A DNA stretch of 64,000 bases from Streptomyces fumanus (GTDB lineage: Bacteria > Actinomycetota > Actinomycetes > Streptomycetales > Streptomycetaceae): assembly GCF_014655295.1 (NCBI RefSeq), contig NZ_BNBI01000011.1:298510-362509 (forward strand), in the 5' to 3' direction. The notes beneath the pieces were generated by a model. It saw only the letters and a list, made by a program, of their open reading frames with translations, searched no databases and was not told where the DNA came from. The translations under genes were made by a program, and so were the position numbers. Positions 49,698-56,865 of the stretch are shown one piece after another (position 1 is the stretch's first letter; each line of letters begins with the position of its first letter).

Positions 49698-52181
49698 ATG
49701 AGGACGGCTTTCCTGGCGGCGCTCGCCGAGGGCGCGGGCGGCGAGCCCGGACGCCGGGCGGCGGACGAACTCGCCCGGCTGCTCGGACTCGGCCCCGGAG
49801 CGTCCGCGCGGGCGCTCGCCGAGGCGGCGACCGACCCCGACCGGGCGGAGACGGTACGCGTCTGGGGGGACGGCGTACGGGCACTGCTCGCCGCCGATCC
49901 CCAGGTCGCGGGCGCGGTGGCGGCGGCCATGGAACGGCACGCGCCCGGCAGCGGCACCGGCTGGTACGACGGCGACCACACCGACTTCCGGGGCGGGGTC
50001 TTCCTGCGCGAGGTGATCGGCGTCCAAGTCGTGGTCCAGCGGGGCGGCGCCGCCGCGCCGGAGGCCCTGGCGTCGCTGCCACCCCGACCCGGCGGGTTCG
50101 CGGGACGGGACGACGACACGGCCGGCCTCCTGCGCGCCCTCGACCCGAACACCCCGGACCCCGGCACCCTCGCCGTCCTCGTCACCGCCGTCTCCGGGCT
50201 CGGCGGCATCGGCAAGACAGCCCTCGCCGTCGAGACCGCCCACCTGGCGTGCGAGAAGGGGTGGTTCCCGGGCGGCGTTCTCTTCGTGGACCTCCACGGT
50301 TACGACGAGGAGCCCGTCACCGCCGACCAGGCGCTCCAGTCCCTGCTGCGGGCGCTCGGCGTTCCGCCGGAGCACATCCCCGCGCGGGCCGACGACCGCG
50401 CCGCCCTCTACCGCTCGGTGCTCACCCGGCGCGGGAAGGAGCAGGGCGCGGTGCTGGTCCTGGCCGACAACGCCTCCTCGTCCGACCAGGTACGGCCACT
50501 GCTCCCGGGCGACTCCTGCCACCGGGTGCTGGTGACGTCCCGCGACCGTCTCACCCAGCTCGGCGCCCGCCTTGTCCCGTTGGACCAGCTCACGCCCGAG
50601 GCCGCGGGGGAACTCCTCGACCTCGCCCTGCGGATCGCCGACCCCGGGGACGGCCGGGTCACCGACGACCCCGACGGTGCCGAACGGCTCGCCAGGCTCT
50701 GCGGCCACCTCCCGCTGGCACTCCAGATCGCGGCGGCGCTGCTGGTGGAGGACCCGGAGTTGCCGGTCGCGGAGTTCGTCGGCGAGCTGGAGGCGTCGCA
50801 CGACCGGCTTCTCCACCTCGACGACGGCGAGCGCAGCGTCCGCGCGGCCTTCGACCTCTCGTACCGCCGGCTGTCTGCTGGACAGGCCCGGCTCCTGCGG
50901 CTGCTGGCCCTCGCCCCGGGGCCCGCGATCAGCGACGAGGTCGCCGCCGTACTCGCCGGGGCCGCGGCCCCTCCGCTGCGCGAGCTGAAGGCACTGGCCC
51001 GCGTGCACCTCGTGGAGCGGGGGAGCAGGCGCGGATGGTGGCGGTTGCATGACCTTGTGCGGGTGTTCGGGACGGGCGTGGTGGTGGGAGATGCGGTGTG
51101 GAGGGAGGAGGGGGAAGCTGCGAGGGTCCGGGTGATGGAGTTCTACTGCCGGTCGGCGGGCGCGGCCGTCAGCCGGATGAGATGGCTGCCCGGGATGGCG
51201 GAGCCGGAGCGGTTCGGGGACCGGGAGGAGGCGTTGACATGGCTGGACGGGGAGCGTGCGGGTCTGGTCACAGCGGTGTTGTGGGGGCGGGAGGAACGCT
51301 TCGCCGAAAGGGCGGTGACGCTGGGCCTGTGTCTCGCGGAGTACTTCGACTGGCGGCGGTACTTCGACGACCTGATTACTGTCTCCCGTGCCGCACAGGA
51401 GGCTGCTCACCGGGTCGGTGACCATGGCCGTGAGGCCGCCGCGTGGAACAACCTCGGTACCGCCCTGGGGGAGGCGGGACCCGTGGGCGAGGCGATCCAC
51501 GTCCTCCTCCGCGCCCGTGTCCTTTACCAGGCGGTCGGGAACCCCGGTTACGAGGCCCAGGTGTGGAACAACCTCGGCGGTGCCCTGAAGGACGCGGGCC
51601 GGGTGGAAGAGGCGATCGATGCCCACATCCACGCCCGTGACTTGTTCCGATCGGTCGGGGACCGGCACCGTGAGGCCGCCGCGTGGAACAACCTCGGCCT
51701 GGCCCTGCGGGAGGCGGGGCGGGTGGAGGACGCGATCGATGCCCTCGTGCGCGCTCGCGACCTGCACGAGGCGGTCGGGGACCGGCACCGTGCGGCCACC
51801 GCGTGGAACAATCTCGGCCTGGTCCTGCGGAAGGCGGGGCGGGTGAAGGAGGCGATCGCGGCGTACGGCAGGGCACTTGAGGTGTATCAGGAGTTCCAGG
51901 ACTGGCACCGTGCGGGCCAGACCCTGCAGAACCTGGCCAGGGCTCACGAGATCGCCCATCGTCGTGCCCGAGCCCGCGCGCTCTACTCCGCAGCCGCCGA
52001 CGCCTTCACCCGCGCAGGCGCCCCCGCCGACGCCGCCCAGGCCCGCACCTACGCCGCCGCCCTCACCGAGCCTCCCGCACCCACCGGTACACCAGCTCCG
52101 GCCGTCCCACCTGCCCGTACAGCGGCTTGCGTTCCGCTCGTCCCGCGCTCACCAGGTGTTCCAGGTAGCGCCGGGCCGTGA
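49698..52181 (+). CDS. STAND NTPase (NB-ARC) with TPR repeats, intact
   Basis: 827 aa from ATG 49698 (ribosome site weak, gggggcgga ~10 nt upstream). A ~85-residue helical N-terminal domain (FLAALAEGAGGEPGRRAADELARLLGLG) resembles effector-associated adaptor domains. Then the linker DHTDFRGGVFLREVIG, then NB-ARC with Walker A GLGGIGKT (Lys173), Walker B VLVLADN, TSRDR and GHLPLALQIAA. The winged helix follows, and the C-terminus carries TPR units of exactly 40 residues, four of which are near-identical in DNA. The last ~39 residues are a Pro-rich tail read across the antisense strand of the neighbouring response-regulator gene (119-bp overlap), suggesting the original stop was lost. Paralogue of the minus-strand STAND gene. 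Confidence 0.88.
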   Translation: MRTAFLAALAEGAGGEPGRRAADELARLLGLGPGASARALAEAATDPDRAETVRVWGDGVRALLAADPQVAGAVAAAMERHAPGSGTGWYDGDHTDFRGGVFLREVIGVQVVVQRGGAAAPEALASLPPRPGGFAGRDDDTAGLLRALDPNTPDPGTLAVLVTAVSGLGGIGKTALAVETAHLACEKGWFPGGVLFVDLHGYDEEPVTADQALQSLLRALGVPPEHIPARADDRAALYRSVLTRRGKEQGAVLVLADNASSSDQVRPLLPGDSCHRVLVTSRDRLTQLGARLVPLDQLTPEAAGELLDLALRIADPGDGRVTDDPDGAERLARLCGHLPLALQIAAALLVEDPELPVAEFVGELEASHDRLLHLDDGERSVRAAFDLSYRRLSAGQARLLRLLALAPGPAISDEVAAVLAGAAAPPLRELKALARVHLVERGSRRGWWRLHDLVRVFGTGVVVGDAVWREEGEAARVRVMEFYCRSAGAAVSRMRWLPGMAEPERFGDREEALTWLDGERAGLVTAVLWGREERFAERAVTLGLCLAEYFDWRRYFDDLITVSRAAQEAAHRVGDHGREAAAWNNLGTALGEAGPVGEAIHVLLRARVLYQAVGNPGYEAQVWNNLGGALKDAGRVEEAIDAHIHARDLFRSVGDRHREAAAWNNLGLALREAGRVEDAIDALVRARDLHEAVGDRHRAATAWNNLGLVLRKAGRVKEAIAAYGRALEVYQEFQDWHRAGQTLQNLARAHEIAHRRARARALYSAAADAFTRAGAPADAAQARTYAAALTEPPAPTGTPAPAVPPARTAACVPLVPRSPGVPGSAGP
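51414..51893. repeat. Four 120-bp tandem repeats encoding TPR units
   Basis: Unit starts at 51414, 51534, 51654 and 51774, each beginning gtcgg and containing gtggaacaa(c/t)ctcgg. Units 3 and 4 are nearly identical (gtcggggaccggcaccgtg...). High DNA identity between units implies recent expansion or ongoing conversion, as in sensor repeats under diversifying selection. Confidence 0.85.
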
Positions 52182-52752
52182 TCCGGGATATGCCGACCGA
52201 CTGGCCGAGGGACGCCGCCGTGAGGCCCTCCGGGGCGTTGCGCAGAGCGCTCGTCACGCGCTCCAGGGTCGGCGCGCTCAGGCCCTTGGGCAGGGCGACC
52301 GGGCCGGGGGCGCGCAGGGTCGCCAGGGCGCGGTCGACCTCGTCCTGGCCGCTCGCCTCGCCCGCCGTGCGGCGGAACTCCGCGTACCGTACGAGCCGGT
52401 CGCGCAGGGTCGCGAAGGTGAACGGCTTGAGCACGTACTGGACGACGCCCAGGGAGACGCCCTCGCGGACCACGGTCAGGTCCCGCGCCGAGGTCACCGC
52501 GATCACGTCGGCCTGGTGCCCGGCCGCCCGCAGCGAGCGGGCCAGTTGCAGGCCGTGCACGTCCGGCAGGTGCAGGTCGAGCAGGAGCAGGTCCACCGGC
52601 GTACGGTCCAGCAGCCGGCGTGCCTCGGCGCCCGAGTGGGCCTTGCCGACGGCGGTGAAGCCCGGCACCCGGCCGACGTACAGCAGGTGCGCGTCGGCGG
52701 CGACGGGGTCGTCCTCGACGACCAGGACGCGGATGGGGGAGTCGCCGGTCAT
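52063..52752 (-). CDS. CitB/DcuR-family response regulator
   Basis: 229 aa. Receiver with VVEDD acidic pocket, phosphoacceptor Asp59 (LLLLDLHLP), VTSA and LKPF lysine motif. The C-terminal HTH (LSAPTLERVTSALRNAPEGLTAASLGQSVGISRITARRYLEHLVSAGRA) is of the CitB type. Start overlaps the kinase stop (ATGA, 52749-52752). Probably controls the dicarboxylate symporter upstream. Its last 119 bp are overlapped on the other strand by the STAND gene. Confidence 0.92.
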   Translation of the reverse strand: MTGDSPIRVLVVEDDPVAADAHLLYVGRVPGFTAVGKAHSGAEARRLLDRTPVDLLLLDLHLPDVHGLQLARSLRAAGHQADVIAVTSARDLTVVREGVSLGVVQYVLKPFTFATLRDRLVRYAEFRRTAGEASGQDEVDRALATLRAPGPVALPKGLSAPTLERVTSALRNAPEGLTAASLGQSVGISRITARRYLEHLVSAGRAERKPLYGQVGRPELVYRWVREAR

Positions 52753-54362
52753 GGGCGGGCCCCGGCCACGGCGGACGCCAGCGGCAGGCTCGCCTCGAAG
52801 ACGGCCCCGCCGCCGTCCGCCTCGCTCAGCGTCAGCGTGCCGCCGTGCCGGTGGACCGCCTGCCGGACCAGCGCCAGGCCCAGGCCCCGGCCGCCCGGAC
52901 CGGCCGGCTTGGTGGAGAAGCCGCGCTGGAAGACCAGGTCGGCATGGGCCGGGTCGAGGCCCGTGCCGGTGTCGGAGACGCGCAGCACCAGTCGGTCGTC
53001 CGCCGTGTACGCCGTCACCGTCACCCGCGCCGGGACGCCGCCCTGGGCCGCGTCCACCGCGTTGTCGATCAGGTTGCCGAGGATGGTGACCAGGTCGCGG
53101 GCGGGCAGGGACGGGGGCAGCAGGCCGTCGTCCAGGCGGGAGTCGGGGGAGATCAGCAGCTCCACGCCGCGCTCGTGGGCCTGGGCCGTCTTGCCCAGCA
53201 GCAGCGCGGCCAGCACCGGTTCGCTCACCGCCGCGACCACCTGGTCGGTGAGCGCCTGGGCCAGCTCCAGTTCGGCCGTGGCGAACTCCACCGCCTCCTC
53301 GGCGCGGCCCAGTTCGATCAGCGAGACGACGGTGTGCAGCCGGTTCGCGGCCTCGTGCGCCTGCGAGCGCAGCGCCTGCGAGAAGCCGCGCTCGGTGTCC
53401 AGCTCGCCGGTGAGGGCCTGGAGTTCGGTCACGTCGCGGAGGGTGACGACCGTGCCGCGGCGCTCGCCGCCGGAGACCGGGGAGGTGTTGACGACCAGCA
53501 CGCGGTCCGCCGCCAGGTGGACCTCGTCCACCCGGGGCTCGGAGGCCAGCAGCGCTCCCGTCAGCGGGCCCGGCAGGCCCAGGTCGGCGACCGAGCGGCC
53601 CACCACCTCGCCGGTCACGCCCAGCAGCTCCCGCCCGCCGTCGTTGATCAGCGCCACCCGGTACTGCCCGTCCAGCATCAGCAGCCCCTCCCGTACCGCG
53701 TGCAGGGCCGCCTGGTGGTAGTCGTGCATGCGGCTCAGCTCGTCCGCGTTCATGCCGTGGGTGTGCCGGCGCAGCCGCGCGTTGATCACATAGGTGCCGA
53801 CCGCGCCGAGCAGCAGCGCCCCGGCCGCCACCCCGACCAGGGCGGTGACCTGCTCGCGGGCCCGTTTGCTGATCTCCTCCACCTTGATCCCGGCGCTGAC
53901 CAGACCGACCGTCCGGCCGCCGGACCGGACGGGGGCGACCGCCCGGACGGAGGGGCCGAGCGTGCCGGTGTACGTCTCGGTGAAGGTGCGGCCCCGCAGC
54001 GCGGGCTCGATGTGCCCCTGGAAGCGGCGGCCGATCTGGCCGGGGTCGGGATGGGTCCAGCGGATGCCCTCGGTGTCCATGATCGTCACGAAGTCCACGT
54101 CGGCGTCCCGCATGACCCGTACCGCGTACGGCTGGAGCCGCGCCGACGGGTCGGCGGTGCCGATCGCCGCCGCCACGGACGGCGAGTCGGCCAGCGTCAG
54201 CGCCACCGACCTGGCCTGCCGCCCGGCCGCGTCCTCGGCCTGCCCCCGGTCGCTGAGGTAGGTGAACAGCGCGTAGCCCGCGACGACGACCGCTATCAGG
54301 ACGGCCTGCATCGCGAAGAGCTGTCCGGCCAGGCTGCGCGGCCGGGGGACGCGGAAGTGCAT
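52749..54362 (-). CDS. CitA/DcuS-family sensor histidine kinase
   Basis: 537 aa from ATG 54362 with a gggaga site. TM1 (LFAMQAVLIAVVVAGYALFTYL), a periplasmic PAS-like sensor of ~130 residues including FVTIMDTEGIRWTHPDPGQIGRRF and SVRAVAPVRSGGRTVGLVSAGI (the carboxylate-binding pattern of the CitA/DcuS group), TM2, a cytoplasmic PAS domain, H-box LRSQAHEAANRLHTVVSLIELG and N-box NLIDNAVDA. G-boxes DTGTGLD and GRGLGLALV follow. Senses a C4-dicarboxylate or citrate. Confidence 0.93.
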   Translation of the reverse strand: MHFRVPRPRSLAGQLFAMQAVLIAVVVAGYALFTYLSDRGQAEDAAGRQARSVALTLADSPSVAAAIGTADPSARLQPYAVRVMRDADVDFVTIMDTEGIRWTHPDPGQIGRRFQGHIEPALRGRTFTETYTGTLGPSVRAVAPVRSGGRTVGLVSAGIKVEEISKRAREQVTALVGVAAGALLLGAVGTYVINARLRRHTHGMNADELSRMHDYHQAALHAVREGLLMLDGQYRVALINDGGRELLGVTGEVVGRSVADLGLPGPLTGALLASEPRVDEVHLAADRVLVVNTSPVSGGERRGTVVTLRDVTELQALTGELDTERGFSQALRSQAHEAANRLHTVVSLIELGRAEEAVEFATAELELAQALTDQVVAAVSEPVLAALLLGKTAQAHERGVELLISPDSRLDDGLLPPSLPARDLVTILGNLIDNAVDAAQGGVPARVTVTAYTADDRLVLRVSDTGTGLDPAHADLVFQRGFSTKPAGPGGRGLGLALVRQAVHRHGGTLTLSEADGGGAVFEASLPLASAVAGARP

Positions 54363-54506
54363 GCCGTCAGTCTCCCTCCAAGCCCGGCGGTGAACTAAAT
54401 GAACGGAAGGGTGACCGCGCTCACAGGGCAGGAGATAGTCACCGCATCCCCCACCCCGGACGTGAGCCGCACGCCGGTGACACCGACGTCGCCAAGGAGG
54501 GCCGCC

Positions 54507-55892
54507 GTGACCAGCGCAGCCGATACGGCACCAGCCGCACCCCCCGCCAAGCGGGACCGCACGCACTATCTCTACATCGCGGTGATCGTCGCGGTCGCCC
54601 TCGGCATCGCGGTCGGGCTGATCGCCCCCGACTTCGCGGTGGAGCTGAAGCCGATCGGGACCGGCTTCGTGAACCTGATCAAGATGATGATCTCGCCGAT
54701 CATCTTCTGCACGATCGTGCTGGGCATCGGCTCGGTCCGCAAGGCCGCGAAGGTCGGCGCGGTGGGCGGTATCGCGCTGGTCTACTTCATGGTGATGTCG
54801 CTGGTCGCGCTGGCCATCGGCCTGATCGTCGGCAACATCCTCGACCCGGGCACCGGCCTCGCGGTCACCGACGCCGTCAAGGAGACCGGGCACGCGCAGG
54901 TCGACGCGGAGGCCAAGGACACCACCGAGTTCCTGCTCGGCATCATCCCGACCACGATCGTCTCGGCGTTCACCGAGGGCGAGGTCCTGCAGACCCTGCT
55001 GGTCGCCCTGCTGTGCGGGTTCGCCCTCCAGGCCATGGGCGACGCGGGCCGGCCGGTGCTGCGCGGCGTCGAGCACATCCAGCGGCTGGTCTTCCGCGTC
55101 CTGGCGATGATCATGTGGGCCGCCCCGGTGGGCGCGTTCGGCGCGATGGCCGCCGTGACCGGCTCGGCGGGCGTGGACGCCCTCAAGAGCCTGGCCGTGC
55201 TGATGCTCGGCTTCTACGTCACCTGCGTCCTGTTCGTCATCGTGGTGCTGGGCGCGCTGCTGAAGATCTGCACCGGGGTCAACGCCTTCTCGCTCTTCAA
55301 GTACCTGGGCCGCGAGTTCCTGCTGATCCTGTCCACCTCCTCGTCGGAGTCGGCGCTGCCGCGGCTGATCGCCAAGATGGAGCACCTGGGCGTCAGCAAG
55401 CCGGTGGTCGGCATCACCGTCCCGACCGGCTACTCCTTCAACCTCGACGGCACCATGATCTACATGACCATGGCCTCCCTGTTCATCGCGGACGCCATGG
55501 GCACGCCGATGTCCCTCGGCGAGCAGATCCCGCTGCTGCTGTTCCTGTTCGTCGCCTCCAAGGGCGCCGCCGGGGTCACCGGCGCGGGCCTGGCGACGCT
55601 GGCCGGCGGCCTCCAGTCGCACAAGCCGGCCCTGGTGGACGGCATCGGCCTGATCGTCGGCATCGACCGCTTCATGAGCGAGGCCCGCGCCCTGACCAAC
55701 TTCGCGGGCAACGCCGTCGCCACCGTGCTGATCGGCACCTGGACCAAGGAGATCGACAAGGACCGGGTGAGCGAGGTGCTGGCCGGCCGGGTCCCCTTCG
55801 ACGAGCGGACGCTCCTGGACGACGGCCACGGCGACCGCACCCCCGCCGAGGTCTCCGAGCCGGGCGGCGAGAAGGAACTGGCGAAAGCCTGA
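54507..55892 (+). CDS. dctA: Cation:C4-dicarboxylate symporter (DctA family)
   Basis: 461 aa, GTG 54507 chosen for AAGGAGG at 54494-54500; an upstream ATG (54399) would add 36 poorly conserved residues. DAACS fold: helix 1 HYLYIAVIVAVALGIAVGLI, KMMISPIIFCTIVLGI, the serine-rich re-entrant loop LSTSSSESALPRLIAKME, YSFNLDGTMIYM and SKGAAGVTGAG. Imports succinate, malate or fumarate with cations. Divergent from, and probably induced by, the CitA/CitB-type system across the 144-bp gap. Confidence 0.93.
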   Translation: MTSAADTAPAAPPAKRDRTHYLYIAVIVAVALGIAVGLIAPDFAVELKPIGTGFVNLIKMMISPIIFCTIVLGIGSVRKAAKVGAVGGIALVYFMVMSLVALAIGLIVGNILDPGTGLAVTDAVKETGHAQVDAEAKDTTEFLLGIIPTTIVSAFTEGEVLQTLLVALLCGFALQAMGDAGRPVLRGVEHIQRLVFRVLAMIMWAAPVGAFGAMAAVTGSAGVDALKSLAVLMLGFYVTCVLFVIVVLGALLKICTGVNAFSLFKYLGREFLLILSTSSSESALPRLIAKMEHLGVSKPVVGITVPTGYSFNLDGTMIYMTMASLFIADAMGTPMSLGEQIPLLLFLFVASKGAAGVTGAGLATLAGGLQSHKPALVDGIGLIVGIDRFMSEARALTNFAGNAVATVLIGTWTKEIDKDRVSEVLAGRVPFDERTLLDDGHGDRTPAEVSEPGGEKELAKA

Positions 55893-55910
55893 CGCTCCCC
55901 GCCGCCCCCA

Positions 55911-55945
55911 GTGAGCCGCCCCCATCCCCCCGGGGGGCGGCTCAC
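55911..55945 (+). terminator. dctA terminator
   Basis: 13-bp arms gtgagccgccccc (55911-55923) / gggggcggctcac (55933-55945), followed by gccccttttcc, a short T-run on the plus strand. Confidence 0.85.
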
Positions 55946-55966
55946 GCCCCTTTTCCGCGCCCCCTT

Positions 55967-55988
55967 GCCTTGACGTCCGGGTCAAGGC
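55967..55988. promoter_or_regulatory. MerR operator palindrome
   Basis: gccttgac (55967-55974) gtccgg gtcaaggc (55981-55988): perfect 8-bp arms, 15 bp upstream of the merR ATG. TTGACG within the left arm and TACGTT (55990-55995) could be -35/-10, but the spacing is abnormal, as MerR-controlled promoters often are. Autoregulation of the merR-trx pair is likely. Confidence 0.6.
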
Positions 55989-56002
55989 TTACGTTCGTCG
56001 GT

Positions 56003-56404
56003 ATGCGAATCGGCGAGCTGGCCGCGCGGGCCGGGACCACGACGCGCACGCTGCGGTACTACGAAGCGCGGGGGCTGCTGCCCGCGCGGCGGGACGGCAA
56101 CGGCCACCGGACCTACGACGAGCGCGATGTGAAGCTCCTGGAGCAGATCAGGACGCTGCGGGACTTCGGGTTCGACCTGGAGGAGACCCGGCCGTTCGTG
56201 GAGTGCCTGCGGGCCGGTCACGACGAGGGCGACCGGTGCCCGGCGTCGCTCGCGGTCTACCGGCGCAAGCTGGCGGAGCTGGACGGGCTGATCGGCGAGC
56301 TGCGGGGTGTGCGGTCGATGGTGGCCGCGCAGTTGGCGCGGGCCGAGGCGGCGGTGCCGGAGAGTCCGGAACCGCGCTGCGAACTGGGAGGAGACGCATG
56401 GTGA
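56003..56404 (+). CDS. MerR-family regulator
   Basis: 133 aa from ATG 56003. N-terminal winged helix MRIGELAARAGTTTRTLRYYEARGLLPARRDGNGHRTYDERDVKLLEQIRTLRDFGFDLEETR, then a dimerisation helix. Cysteines at CLRAGHDEGDRC and near the C-terminus could sense metal or redox state, fitting the thioredoxin partner. Stop overlaps the trx start by 7 bp. Confidence 0.92.
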   Translation: MRIGELAARAGTTTRTLRYYEARGLLPARRDGNGHRTYDERDVKLLEQIRTLRDFGFDLEETRPFVECLRAGHDEGDRCPASLAVYRRKLAELDGLIGELRGVRSMVAAQLARAEAAVPESPEPRCELGGDAW

Positions 56405-56727
56405 GCACCGGTGTGGCCGAGGTGACGGACGAGACCTTCGAGACGGAGGTGCTGGGCGCGGAGCTGCCGGTGCTGGTGGAGTTCACCGCCGACTGGTGCC
56501 CGCCGTGCCGGCAGATGGCGCCGGTGCTGGCCGCGCTGGCCGAGGAGGAGGCCGGCAAGCTGCGGGTGGTGCAGCTCGACGTGGACCGCAATCCCGAGAC
56601 GACCAACGCATACAAGGTCCTGTCGATGCCGACCTTCATGCTCTTCCGGGACGGTGAGCCGCTGCGGTCGATGGTGGGCGCCCGGCCCAAGCGGAAGCTG
56701 CTGGAGGAGCTGGCGGACGCCCTCTGA
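56398..56727 (+). CDS. trxA: Thioredoxin with WCPPC active site
   Basis: 109 aa, ATG 56398 with gggagga (56386-56392), inside the 3' end of merR (ATGGTGA). Thioredoxin fold with active site Trp33-Cys34-Pro-Pro-Cys37 rather than WCGPC, and cis-Pro motif SMPTFMLF. The Pro in place of Gly usually shifts redox potential and partner choice. Transcribed with the MerR gene, whose operator precedes the pair. Confidence 0.92.
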   Translation: MVSTGVAEVTDETFETEVLGAELPVLVEFTADWCPPCRQMAPVLAALAEEEAGKLRVVQLDVDRNPETTNAYKVLSMPTFMLFRDGEPLRSMVGARPKRKLLEELADAL

Positions 56728-56745
56728 CCAGGCCAACGGCACGAA

Positions 56746-56777
56746 AAATCCCCCGAGCAATTGCGCTCGGGGGATTT
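56746..56777 (+). terminator. trxA intrinsic terminator
   Basis: 13-bp arms aaatcccccgagc (56746-56758) / gctcgggggattt (56765-56777), loop aattgc, with A- and T-rich ends (aaaaa / tttctt), a canonical rho-independent form that would work in both directions. Confidence 0.9.
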
Positions 56778-56865
56778 CTTTGCGTATATTCGGTGATTCA
56801 CGACTTCATGAGAATGGGTCGCGTGAGAAGTTCACTGAGCACAGTATATCCGGGCGGGAGCGGAA

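Noticed and set aside
51414..51893. Tandem repeats as a possible CRISPR array
   Set aside because: Period 120 bp, in frame, encoding TPR units, with no spacer structure.
54363..55985. Upstream extension of the CitA-type kinase frame
   Set aside because: Covers the divergent symporter antisense and has His/Asp/Arg-rich shadow composition; ATG 54362 has a ribosome site and begins the conserved N-terminus.
56778..56865. Rifamycin-associated element upstream of the HelD-like gene
   Set aside because: No GC-rich inverted repeat of that type could be found in the 88-bp gap.
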